Shown here: piece after piece, positions 24,571-30,343 of the stretch | Position numbering within the stretch: position 1 is the first letter of the stretch | How the letters are laid out: each line of letters starts with the position of its first letter | Source: JANWWM01 sp046719715 | Lineage (GTDB): Bacteria; Bacteroidota; Chlorobiia; Chlorobiales; Thermochlorobacteraceae | NCBI GenBank assembly: GCA_046719715.1 | Contig: JBDNCJ010000036.1 | Location: forward strand, 1 to 30,343 | Length of the DNA stretch: 30,343 nt | Direction: 5' to 3' | The notes under the pieces: model-generated | Database searches by the model: none | The model's input: the letters and a program-made list of their open reading frames with translations, nothing else | What the model was told of the DNA's origin: nothing | Program-made: the position numbers and the translations under genes

Positions 24571-24603
24571 TTTGTAAAAAAATTGACCTAAAAGGAGAAC
24601 AAA

Positions 24604-24801
24604 ATGAGCAGAGAAATTTTGAGGGACAAAAAAGGTATGAGAATCGGTCAAATCGAGGAAAGAAACGGAAAGCTCATTATCCGAGATGCCAAAGGCATGC
24701 GAAAAGGGGAATATGACCCAAAATCCAACAAGACGCGCGACGCTCGGGGAATGACGGTTGGAGAAGGCAATCTTTTGACCATGCTCCTTGATAAGGAATA
24801 A
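24604..24801 (+). CDS. Small conserved protein with D-x-x-G beta-hairpin-like repeats
   Basis: This 65-aa protein is preceded by a strong AAGGAG. It consists of four short units built around an Asp-Lys/Ala-(Lys/Arg)-Gly turn: LRDKKGMRIGQIE, IRDAKGMRKGEYD, TRDARGMTVGEGN and a closing GNLLTMLL. The repetition suggests a small all-beta protein. I recall small proteins of this shape ending in 'GxGNLLTxLL' in other bacteria, often in accessory DNA, but know no function. It is the first gene of the AT-rich island and may be followed by a terminator (24817-24847). Confidence 0.7.
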   Translation: MSREILRDKKGMRIGQIEERNGKLIIRDAKGMRKGEYDPKSNKTRDARGMTVGEGNLLTMLLDKE

Positions 24802-24816
24802 CCTAAACGGGTGAAG

Positions 24817-24847
24817 GGTGAACTGTCGCATTTAGGCAGTTCACCTT
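24817..24847 (+). terminator. Hairpin downstream of the small repeat-protein gene
   Basis: GGTGAACTG (24817-24825) pairs perfectly with CAGTTCACC (24837-24845) across an 11-nt loop, starting 15 bp after the stop codon. The tail TTGTGTTAAGG is only moderately T-rich, so termination efficiency is uncertain. Confidence 0.45.
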
Positions 24848-24898
24848 GTGTTAAGGTTCATAACATTGAAAAATAAAAAAAAGAAGGATATAGCAGCA

Positions 24899-25246
24899 AT
24901 GAATACAATAGTAAGAAACTGTTTAATCGAAATTGCAAGGAAAATGAAGACAATTCGCTATCAGGAACTAAGCGATATGTGTAATCTTGGATTAAGTATG
25001 TCAAACCCAGGACACAGATCGAAAATAGCAAAAATACTCTGTGAAATATCAGAATTCGAGCATAGGAATAATAGGCCATTATTAAGTGCCGTTGTGGCAA
25101 GCAAAGAAGGACCAGGAGATGGGTTTTATAATCTTGCTGATAAGTTGAAGCTATGCTCTGCGAAAGACAAAAACAGACTTATGTTCTGGAAAAAAGAAGT
25201 AGAAAAGGTTTATGATTGCTGGAGTAAATCTAACAGCAGACTGTGA
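24899..25246 (+). CDS. Conserved hypothetical protein of the AT-rich island
   Basis: The 115-aa protein starts at an ATG with AAGGA about 10 nt upstream. A GTG about 50 nt earlier is in frame but would add a lysine-rich stretch of no known kind. It contains two blocks: IARKMKTIRYQELSDMCNL (helical) and RNNRPLLSAVVASKEGPGDG followed by FYNLADKL. The 'R-P-L-L-S-A-V-V...G-x-G-F' block resembles small uncharacterised proteins found scattered in accessory regions; I do not know a function. Codon use (many AAA, AAT, ATA, AGA) differs from the flanking chromosome, and the next gene follows after 50 nt in the same direction. Confidence 0.7.
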   Translation: MNTIVRNCLIEIARKMKTIRYQELSDMCNLGLSMSNPGHRSKIAKILCEISEFEHRNNRPLLSAVVASKEGPGDGFYNLADKLKLCSAKDKNRLMFWKKEVEKVYDCWSKSNSRL

Positions 25247-25296
25247 GCAGCAAACGCTCCACTCTTTAAAGACGAAAATAAATCAAAGTTACGAAC

Positions 25297-26061
25297 ATGC
25301 AGAATAAATATGTCGGGGATATTGGGGACTTTGGAAAATATCTTCTGTTGAAAACGATATGTCAAGGCTTCCGTTTGGGGGTAAATTGGTGTTTGACAAG
25401 GGACGAGAATAATAGCGATGGTAAATTTATTCAGTATTTAGATGAAAATTCCAGAAACAATGAGTACAAACGAGTTGATGAGGAATTGTATGGCAAGTTG
25501 CGCGAAATCGTTAAATGCCAGAATAGAAGCGTTTCAATGGTTAAGGAGTTAGGCATACTACCTAATGAAACGAAATTTTTTGACGAAATAAAAACCATTC
25601 CTATTATGGAGTGGCATAAGAGTTCGTTAAATTACTTGTCTGACTCTGACGTCATATTTTATGACCCTGATAATGGACTTCAAACCGATAGTGTGAAAAT
25701 CGACGGAAAAAATTCAATTAAATATGTCTTTTTTGAAGAAGTAAAAGATGCTTACAACCGGAAAAAATCGTTGATTATTTATCAACACACGGCACGAAAA
25801 GGGGCGATTGAATCTCAAATGAAAGAAAGATGCAAACAATTAATGAATACTCTTTGTATCCCTGTAGCGAATATTTTTATCGCAAGATTTTGTAGAATAC
25901 AAAGCCGTTTCTATCTGATTCTGCCTCAAAAAGAGCATGAATCATCAATCCGAGAAAATCTGATTAATCTCAAGAATTTGCTTGCCCAACAAAGAAGCGA
26001 TATGTTCAAAATTTATGAGTGTATCGAGAAGAACGCTGAACTTCATTTATCTTTAATTTAG
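25297..26061 (+). CDS. Uncharacterised protein with VGDIGDFGKY and DPDNG motifs
   Basis: This 254-aa protein begins MQNKYVGDIGDFGKYLLLKT and later has DVIFYDPDNGLQT (about residues 123-135), KYVFFEEVKDAY and SLIIYQHTARKGA. The order is a glycine-rich start, then a hydrophobic strand ending in D-P-D-N-G, then F-x-E/E-V and a strand ending Y-x-H. It recalls small Rossmann-like methyltransferase or nuclease folds, where DPP/DPDN forms the catalytic loop. This is only a structural guess. I recall uncharacterised relatives with the same opening motif, but no function. It is AT-rich, lies last in the three-gene island and ends 8 nt before the response-regulator start. Confidence 0.65.
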   Translation: MQNKYVGDIGDFGKYLLLKTICQGFRLGVNWCLTRDENNSDGKFIQYLDENSRNNEYKRVDEELYGKLREIVKCQNRSVSMVKELGILPNETKFFDEIKTIPIMEWHKSSLNYLSDSDVIFYDPDNGLQTDSVKIDGKNSIKYVFFEEVKDAYNRKKSLIIYQHTARKGAIESQMKERCKQLMNTLCIPVANIFIARFCRIQSRFYLILPQKEHESSIRENLINLKNLLAQQRSDMFKIYECIEKNAELHLSLI

Positions 26062-26069
26062 CGCATACT

Positions 26070-26726
26070 ATGATCTCACTCACAACCACCGAAACCATGA
26101 CGATTCGCGTTGCTATCGTAGAAGACACGGCGTCGTATCGCAAAGCCATTGCATCGATGCTCGACCAAGCCGACGACTTTGAATGTGTCGCCAAGTTTTC
26201 AAGTGCCGAAGAAGCCATTAACCAAATGATAGACCACAAGCCCGACGTGGTGCTGATGGACATTGGGTTGCCCAAGATGAGCGGTATTGAGGCAATCAAA
26301 GCCTTGAAATCTATGATGCCCAGCATTCGCATTTTAATGCTCACCGTCATTGACGACAGCGAAAAAATTTTCTCGGCGTTACAAGCAGGGGCAAGCGGGT
26401 ATTTGCTTAAAGACACGCCACCTGAAAAGTTGTTGGAGGCAATTCGCGATGTTCATAGCGGCGGGTCGGCGATGTCGTCGCAAGTGGCGCGCCGCGTGAT
26501 TGCCTACTTTCAGCAACCCGCGCCGCCCGAAGAAGCCCTCGACCTCACCACGCGCGAAAGAGAACTCTTAGACTACCTCGCCAAAGGATATACTTACAAG
26601 GAAATCGGGAACAAACTCTTCATCTCGGAGCATACGGTGCGCACACACATTCATCGGATTTACGAGAAATTGCATGTGCGCAACCGAACCGAAGCCCTGC
26701 ATAAAGTATTTCAGAATCGGCGATAA
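26070..26726 (+). CDS. NarL/FixJ-type response regulator
   Basis: The 218-aa protein has a receiver domain with acidic residues near VAIVEDT, phospho-acceptor Asp64 in VVLMDIGLPKMSG, and the Thr and Lys of MLTV and LLKD. A LuxR-type helix-turn-helix covers about 155-218 (LTTRERELLDYLAKGYTYK, then LFISEHTVRTHIHRIYEKL). It should bind DNA when phosphorylated. The likely kinase is the HisKA_3 protein ending at 24137, because HisKA_3 kinases pair with NarL-type regulators and the strand is the same. The receiver and linker resemble the receiver part of the fused regulator at 11088-13565 (both have VMLTV/LMLTV and LMDIGLP), so cross-talk is possible. An alternative start is the ATG at 26097. Confidence 0.95.
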   Translation: MISLTTTETMTIRVAIVEDTASYRKAIASMLDQADDFECVAKFSSAEEAINQMIDHKPDVVLMDIGLPKMSGIEAIKALKSMMPSIRILMLTVIDDSEKIFSALQAGASGYLLKDTPPEKLLEAIRDVHSGGSAMSSQVARRVIAYFQQPAPPEEALDLTTRERELLDYLAKGYTYKEIGNKLFISEHTVRTHIHRIYEKLHVRNRTEALHKVFQNRR

Positions 26727-26727
26727 G

Positions 26728-27888
26728 TTACGCCGTGGCACGTGCGTTCATTTCGCCCAAGCGACCTGCATATTGACTTTTGCCGGCATAGATTTGCTTA
26801 ATCTGTCCAATCTTCGCAAGCCGTTCTTCGGCAAGGTGAATAGCGGCTTGATTAGCAGTCATATTCATTTTCTTCGCCGTTGTGAGAATGTTTTTAATCA
26901 CATCGTAAATTTCTTTGGCTTGTGAGAGTGCGCGCTCTTGATTGTATCCTTCCAATTCATTTGCCACATTAATCAACCCGCCAGCATTGATGACGAAATC
27001 CGGCGTGTAGAGAATGCCACGGTCGAGAAGCATTTGTTCGTGAATGGTTTCATCTTTGAGTTGATTGTTGGCAGGACCGGCGATGATTTCAACTTTCAAT
27101 CGGGGAATGGTGTCGTCGTTGAGAATGCCGCCCAGTGCCGCAGGGCAGAAGATATTGGCTTCAACGTCGATGATTTGGTCGGCGTGAACAAATTCGGCAC
27201 CGTATTCGGTAACGATGCGTCGGGCTTTTTCTTCGAAGATATCGCTGACAAAGACTTTCGCGCCTTCCCTGCGCAGGTATCCGCACAAGTGATACGCCAC
27301 TTGTCCCGCACCTTGAACAACGACTTTCTTTTTGTTCAAACTGTCGCTTCCATATCGTTCAGCGCAGGCGGCTTTCATGCCCATATAAACGCCGAGTGCG
27401 GTTACAGGCGACGGGTCGCCGCTTCCGCCAAGTGCGCGCGAGATGCCAGTTACGTACTTTGTTTCCATGCGTACGCGTTCCATGTCGCGCACGTCGGTTC
27501 CGACGTCTTCTGCCGTGATGTATCTGCCGCCCAAGCCTTCGACGAATCGTCCGTAGGTGCGGAAGAGGGCTTCACTTTTATCCGTCTTTGAATTCCCAAT
27601 GATGACGGCTTTCCCGCCACCGAGATTCAAGCCGGAGACAGCGGCTTTGTAAGTCATGCCGCGCGAGAGTCGCAGCACGTCAGTGAGCGCGTCCATGTCA
27701 CTGGCGTATTGCCACATGCGCGTGCCGCCAAGCGCAGGACCGAGCATCGTGTTGTGAACAGCGATAATCGCGCGGAGCCCGACTTTCTTATCGGAGCAAA
27801 ATATGACCTGTTCGTGTTCATATTTTTCCAACTCGGAAAAGAGGCTTAACGTGGTAGCTTCTTCGGGGTTGAAAACTGCATTTGTCAT
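26728..27888 (-). CDS. Leucine/Glu/Phe/Val dehydrogenase family enzyme
   Basis: This 386-aa enzyme reversibly deaminates a branched-chain (or related) amino acid to the 2-oxo acid with NAD+. It shows the family features: VHNTMLGPALGGTRMW, Lys81 (MTYKAAVSGLNLGG) and Lys93 (GGGKAVI) corresponding to the two catalytic lysines of leucine dehydrogenase, AEDVGTDVRDM, and the dinucleotide-binding VVVQGAGQVAYHL. NAGGLINVANELEG near residue 320 is also typical. The length and the GGTRMW motif favour leucine dehydrogenase over glutamate dehydrogenase. It is convergent with the response regulator gene (one base between stop codons). No Shine-Dalgarno site is visible. Confidence 0.92.
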   Translation of the reverse strand: MTNAVFNPEEATTLSLFSELEKYEHEQVIFCSDKKVGLRAIIAVHNTMLGPALGGTRMWQYASDMDALTDVLRLSRGMTYKAAVSGLNLGGGKAVIIGNSKTDKSEALFRTYGRFVEGLGGRYITAEDVGTDVRDMERVRMETKYVTGISRALGGSGDPSPVTALGVYMGMKAACAERYGSDSLNKKKVVVQGAGQVAYHLCGYLRREGAKVFVSDIFEEKARRIVTEYGAEFVHADQIIDVEANIFCPAALGGILNDDTIPRLKVEIIAGPANNQLKDETIHEQMLLDRGILYTPDFVINAGGLINVANELEGYNQERALSQAKEIYDVIKNILTTAKKMNMTANQAAIHLAEERLAKIGQIKQIYAGKSQYAGRLGEMNARATA

Positions 27889-28035
27889 AGTTCAAATGAT
27901 TTAGAAATGTTAATGTTGAGAAATTCACGCGCAACAAGCAATCGGTGATTTTTCCATGCAAAAAGCGGCGGCAAATTAAAAAATCTTTTTCCGAAAACAA
28001 CGTAAAAATCACGCGCCGAATGCAGGTTGTGCGAT

Positions 28036-28055
28036 GCGCCACAAGGCGCCACAAG
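28036..28055. repeat. Tandem 10-bp repeat GCGCCACAAG x2
   Basis: GCGCCACAAG occurs twice head to tail. The junction also forms an inverted repeat, GCGCC (28036-28040) with GGCGC (28045-28049) around ACAA. It lies about 150 bp from the dehydrogenase start and 100 bp before the small-RNA promoter. Confidence 0.8.
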
Positions 28056-28157
28056 GTTTAAAGGGGCTCATGAACGAATTGAGCAAAGTTGTCTCTGCAC
28101 GACGAGCAGGGCGACTGTGATTCGAGAGTGAGTTGGGGAAAACGATTTACAGAAAGT

Positions 28158-28188
28158 TTTGCTTTTCAAACTTGCTTGATTATCTTTG
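28158..28188 (+). promoter_or_regulatory. Bacteroidota-type promoter for the small RNA / tRNA-Gln
   Basis: TTTG (28158-28161) and TATCTTTG (28181-28188) are separated by 19 nt. This is a full match to the Bacteroidota primary-sigma consensus TTTG-N19-TAnnTTTG. Transcription would begin about 28194-28196, just ahead of the structured RNA. Confidence 0.65.
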
Positions 28189-28194
28189 CACCAA

Positions 28195-28345
28195 GTTTTG
28201 CAGTTTTAACGGACACACCGCTCAAACCTCGTTCGCAGGGTAAAGCGAAATTCCTAACTCTCTACTTGCAATCAAACATCACGATGCTTCCGAAAGGAAG
28301 AAAACAACATCGTTTGTGAGGGGGAGTGTCCGCTTTTGTTTTTTT
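28195..28345 (+). ncRNA. Putative structured small RNA with own promoter and terminator
   Basis: A long-range stem, CGGACAC (28210-28216) with GTGTCCG (28326-28332), closes a domain of about 110 nt and is followed at once by a T-rich run (28334-28345), as in an intrinsic terminator. Inside are TTCGC/GCGAA (28232-28236 with 28245-28249, 8-nt loop) and an apical arm. In the arm, ACGATG pairs with CATCGT (28281-28286 with 28308-28313) and leads into CTTCC-GAAA-GGAAG (28287-28300), a GNRA-capped stem with a 7-nt one-sided bulge. The strong promoter at 28158-28188 begins it. I cannot match it to SRP RNA, 5S rRNA, tmRNA or a known riboswitch; a 6S-like RNA is possible but not shown. The folding is by eye, and read-through into the tRNA cannot be excluded. 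Confidence 0.5.
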
Positions 28346-28365
28346 ACAGTACTGAATGTTCTAAT

Positions 28366-28437
28366 TGGGGTGTCGCCAAGCGGTAAGGCATCGGCCTTTG
28401 GAGCCGACATTCCTAGGTTCGAATCCTAGCACCCCAG
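28366..28437 (+). tRNA. tRNA-Gln (anticodon TTG)
   Basis: The 72-nt sequence folds as a complete cloverleaf. The acceptor stem is TGGGGTG (28366-28372) with CACCCCA (28430-28436), and the discriminator is G28437. The anticodon stem TCGGC/GCCGA carries the loop CTTTGGA, giving anticodon TTG at 28398-28400. The T arm has GGTTCGAATCC. The 3' CCA is not encoded. A strong terminator follows. Confidence 0.97.
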
Positions 28438-28461
28438 CTCTTAAAGAAAAAGCCCAAAAAG

Positions 28462-28494
28462 AAAGCCCGTTTTTCAGCGGGCTTTTTTATTTTC
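28462..28494 (+). terminator. Rho-independent terminator after tRNA-Gln
   Basis: AAAGCCCG (28462-28469) pairs perfectly with CGGGCTTT (28478-28485) across an 8-nt loop. The T run continues to 28488 and, after one A, to 28493. It starts 24 bp after the tRNA. Confidence 0.9.
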
Positions 28495-28552
28495 AGAAGG
28501 TATTTTCGGAAATGGTCGCAAGTTACAAATCAACAATACATCGAAGGCACAC

Positions 28553-29671
28553 GTGCAAGACCTTAAATCATTAAGCCTCGCTGAATTTCAAAGCCAATTA
28601 GCGTTGCTTGGCGAACCTGCGTTTCGAGCCGAGCAAGTCATGGAATGGGTCTATCGCGGCGTCATGGATTTTTCCGAGATGACAAACCTCCCGAAATCAC
28701 TTCGACAAAAACTGTCAGAAAACTTTTTCATCTCGAGCCTCGTGCCGTCGTTTGTTTCGGGGTCAATGGAAATTGAGCGTGCGCAGACGGTCAAGTTTCT
28801 TTTCTCGTTGGGCGATGGAAAAGAAATTGAAACAGTGCTGATTCCTGACTTCAAAAGCGACGCGCAAAAGCGATTGACGATTTGCGTCTCGTCGCAGGTC
28901 GGCTGTGCGATGGCGTGTAAATTTTGTGCGACGGGCTACATGGGCTTCACAAGAAATCTGACGGTTGGAGAAATCGTCGGGCAAGTGGAAGTCGCCGCGA
29001 AGTGGGCGCAAACGCACTGGAATCAACGCATTACGAACCTTGTCTTTATGGGCATGGGCGAGCCGATGCTCAACTATGAGCGCGTGATGGAATCGGCGTA
29101 TATCCTCACCTCGCATCGCTATCCGTTTCAGATAGGCGAGCGGCATATCACGCTTTCCACTGTTGGAATTGCGAGCGGAATTCGTCGCTTGGCGGAGTCG
29201 GAGTCTAAAATTAACTTGGCACTCTCGCTCCATTCAGCGATTGAAGAAAAACGACGCGCGTTCATGCCCGTTGCCCATCAATTTTCGCTTCAAGAACTGC
29301 GCGAGGCACTCGCCTTATACTACGCGCGAAAAAAACGCGAGATTTTTATCGAGTATCTTCTGCTCAACGGCATCAACGACAGCGAGGAAGATGCAAAGGC
29401 ACTCGTCAAATTCGCACGAAGCGTTCCAAGCAAAATCAATTTGATAGATTACAATCCGATTGCTAATATCGACTACCAGCGCACAAGCGACGCCCGCAAA
29501 GAAAAATTTCGAGCCATTTTGCACGAGGCGGGACTTTTCGCATCGGTGCGACGCAGTCGCGGAAAAGATATTGATGCCGCGTGCGGACAGCTTGCGACAC
29601 GCTCAACTTCAAGCAAGCATATCGCGCCAAGTGCGTTGCGCACTGCGCCAATCGCAAAGACAACCAACTGA
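28553..29671 (+). CDS. rlmN: Dual-specificity 23S rRNA / tRNA (adenine-C2) methyltransferase RlmN
   Basis: RlmN is a radical SAM enzyme that methylates C2 of A2503 in 23S rRNA and A37 of some tRNAs, including tRNA-Gln. The 372-aa protein has the CxxxCxxC cluster motif at Cys118-Cys122-Cys125 (GCAMACKFCATG), the SAM-binding MGMGEPMLNYE, SLHSAIEEKRRAFMPV, and the catalytic C-terminal Cys344 in DAACGQL. The start is GTG at 28553, with GAAGG about 5 nt before it; no in-frame ATG gives a better N-terminus. The last about 25 residues (Ser/Thr/Ala-rich) extend beyond the family core. It is followed 12 nt later by an unrecognised gene. Confidence 0.96.
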   Translation: MQDLKSLSLAEFQSQLALLGEPAFRAEQVMEWVYRGVMDFSEMTNLPKSLRQKLSENFFISSLVPSFVSGSMEIERAQTVKFLFSLGDGKEIETVLIPDFKSDAQKRLTICVSSQVGCAMACKFCATGYMGFTRNLTVGEIVGQVEVAAKWAQTHWNQRITNLVFMGMGEPMLNYERVMESAYILTSHRYPFQIGERHITLSTVGIASGIRRLAESESKINLALSLHSAIEEKRRAFMPVAHQFSLQELREALALYYARKKREIFIEYLLLNGINDSEEDAKALVKFARSVPSKINLIDYNPIANIDYQRTSDARKEKFRAILHEAGLFASVRRSRGKDIDAACGQLATRSTSSKHIAPSALRTAPIAKTTN

Positions 29672-29683
29672 ACATTGATCGCT

Positions 29684-30268
29684 ATGCCGCTTCCATTTGA
29701 CCTTAGCCCCGATGCACTGTTGCGCAAAGCCATTCAAGCCTTTACAAACAGTGCGTCCGAAACTTCAGAAACGCCCGAATTCCTTGAACTTAAAACACGT
29801 CGATACAAAGCAAGCGTGCGCGAAGTCTATGAAACGGCGCTCTCGCTTCCGCCGCGCTGGTTTGGGTGGCGGATTATTTCGCGCGAAAAGAACTTAGGTG
29901 GCATGTCGGCGTTTAAGTGTGAAATTGTTTCCGCCGTGTTGGGTGGTAATCGTCTCGAGCTCTCGATTTGGATGATTGAAGAAGTCGATGCTGAGGGTGC
30001 CGTAACGACTGTCGTCAATGCGAAGTGTATCTCAAATGCGCCAACGAAAGGAGACTTAGGAGAGTGTCGACGTAACATTGCCTTTTTTCTTTTCGCGCTT
30101 GATGAAGCCTTTGCAAAGCAGGAACGCGCCCCGTCGCCCGCACCTGAACCGACTGCATCGCCTGCCGAAGCCAAAACGCCCGAACCCGCCGTGCAACGCC
30201 CGCGCGTAACCATCAAACAAGGCGGTTCGCCGCGAATCACCATCAAACAGTCCACACCTGAATCATGA
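29684..30268 (+). CDS. Conserved hypothetical protein with Pro/Ala-rich tail
   Basis: The 194-aa protein starts at the ATG at 29684 (a TTG at 29675 is also in frame). Residues about 1-150 are an alpha/beta domain: TRRYKASVREVYETALSLPP, WFGWRIISREKNLGG, a run of alternating strands (LELSIWMIEEVD, VTTVVNAKCIS), and a final helix NIAFFLFALDEAF. This order loosely resembles START/SRPBCC-like lipid-binding folds or DUF1499-type domains, but I do not recognise the family. The last about 45 residues are Pro/Ala/Glu-rich and end in two copies of a short motif (RVTIKQ and RITIKQ). The stop overlaps the adk start by 4 nt (ATGA), so translation is probably coupled. Confidence 0.75.
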   Translation: MPLPFDLSPDALLRKAIQAFTNSASETSETPEFLELKTRRYKASVREVYETALSLPPRWFGWRIISREKNLGGMSAFKCEIVSAVLGGNRLELSIWMIEEVDAEGAVTTVVNAKCISNAPTKGDLGECRRNIAFFLFALDEAFAKQERAPSPAPEPTASPAEAKTPEPAVQRPRVTIKQGGSPRITIKQSTPES

Positions 30269-30343
30269 AGTTGATATTATTCGGAATGCCCGGCGTGGGA
30301 AAAGGCACGCAAGCCAAAATTTTAGCGCAAAAGCATGGTGCCG
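30265..30343 (+). CDS. adk: Adenylate kinase, N-terminal fragment
   Basis: The 26 codons before the window edge read MKLILFGMPGVGKGTQAKIL and then AQKHGA. This is the start of adenylate kinase with the P-loop GMPGVGKGTQA, which binds ATP phosphates. Adk interconverts ATP + AMP and 2 ADP. Gly9-Pro-Gly is more often GPPG or GAPG, but GMPG occurs. It overlaps the preceding stop codon by 4 nt. The rest of the gene is outside the window. Confidence 0.93.
   Translation, partial: MKLILFGMPGVGKGTQAKILAQKHGA

Larger units (their letters stand above)
24138..24603. other. AT-rich non-coding region with several hairpins
   Basis: No convincing frame is open in this 466-bp stretch. It contains a weak GC hairpin soon after the kinase gene (24268-24291). 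It also holds three small inverted repeats before the next gene: ACATCC/GGATGT (24509-24526), CCG-TTTT-CGG (24531-24540) and TTTTACG-CAT-CGTAAAA (24554-24570). The base composition shifts sharply to A/T compared with the genes on the left. Confidence 0.6.
27889..28194. other. Intergenic region upstream of leucine dehydrogenase and the small RNA
   Basis: No convincing coding frame is present in this 306-bp stretch. A 14-codon ORF at 28070 after AAGGGG is too short to support. It contains the divergent start regions of the dehydrogenase gene and of the small RNA, a tandem 10-bp repeat (28036-28055), and a good promoter (28158-28188). Confidence 0.55.

Noticed and set aside
24138..26069. Insertion sequence or integron
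   Set aside because: No transposase or integrase frame, no terminal inverted repeats and no target-site duplication could be found around the AT-rich island.
28089..28319. 76-codon plus-strand frame across the small-RNA region
   Set aside because: No family resemblance or good start; it runs through a promoter and hairpins and is best explained as chance.
28195..28345. Signal recognition particle RNA or 5S rRNA
   Set aside because: The GNRA-capped stem lacks the conserved SRP symmetric and asymmetric loops. The sequence has none of the 5S rRNA conserved blocks, although the closing stem is similar in layout.

Overview
The window is about 30 kb of chromosome from a bacterium of the Bacteroidota/Chlorobiota (FCB) type, with dense coding and moderate GC content. 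The evidence for this placement is indirect. It includes a reg_prop/Y_Y_Y sensor kinase, a leucine-dehydrogenase-type enzyme, many genes without a Shine-Dalgarno site, and at least one promoter that fits the Bacteroidota TTTG-N19-TAnnTTTG consensus. No rRNA operon, transposase or photosynthesis gene is present, so I cannot name a species.

Left part (1-9400): the 5' end of a GH57 glycosidase gene on the minus strand lies divergent from a Uma2-type nuclease gene. Next, on the minus strand, is a short operon (F420-type NADP oxidoreductase, then an EAL c-di-GMP phosphodiesterase). On the plus strand follow PEP carboxylase (ppc), a protein that looks like a menaquinone-pathway radical SAM enzyme without its iron-sulfur cysteines, and an Rpn/DUF2887 nuclease-like gene. 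A membrane-anchored pentapeptide-repeat protein with DNA-level 30-bp tandem repeats and a small four-helix membrane protein end this part.

Middle part (9500-21200): thiG, an isoprenylcysteine-methyltransferase-type membrane enzyme and a fused TPR / histidine kinase / receiver / LuxR regulator run on the plus strand. Facing them is a long minus-strand run. In transcription order it contains nusB (with an unusual disordered tail), a metallophosphatase, nth (endonuclease III), a short AsmA-like protein, a toast-rack/DUF2154-type exported protein, a TrkH-type potassium transporter and a DsbD-type thiol reductase.

Right part (21300-30343): a large periplasmic-propeller sensor kinase is followed, 1.9 kb later, by a NarL-type response regulator that is probably its partner. 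The gap between them is an AT-rich island with a structured leader and three unfamiliar small genes, the best candidate here for a transferred module. Then come leucine dehydrogenase (minus), a probable structured small RNA with its own promoter and terminator, tRNA-Gln(UUG) with a strong terminator, rlmN, an unrecognised protein and the start of adk.

The most notable observations are the cysteine-less MqnC/MqnE-like protein, the unassigned structured RNA next to tRNA-Gln, and the AT-rich island that splits a kinase/regulator pair.
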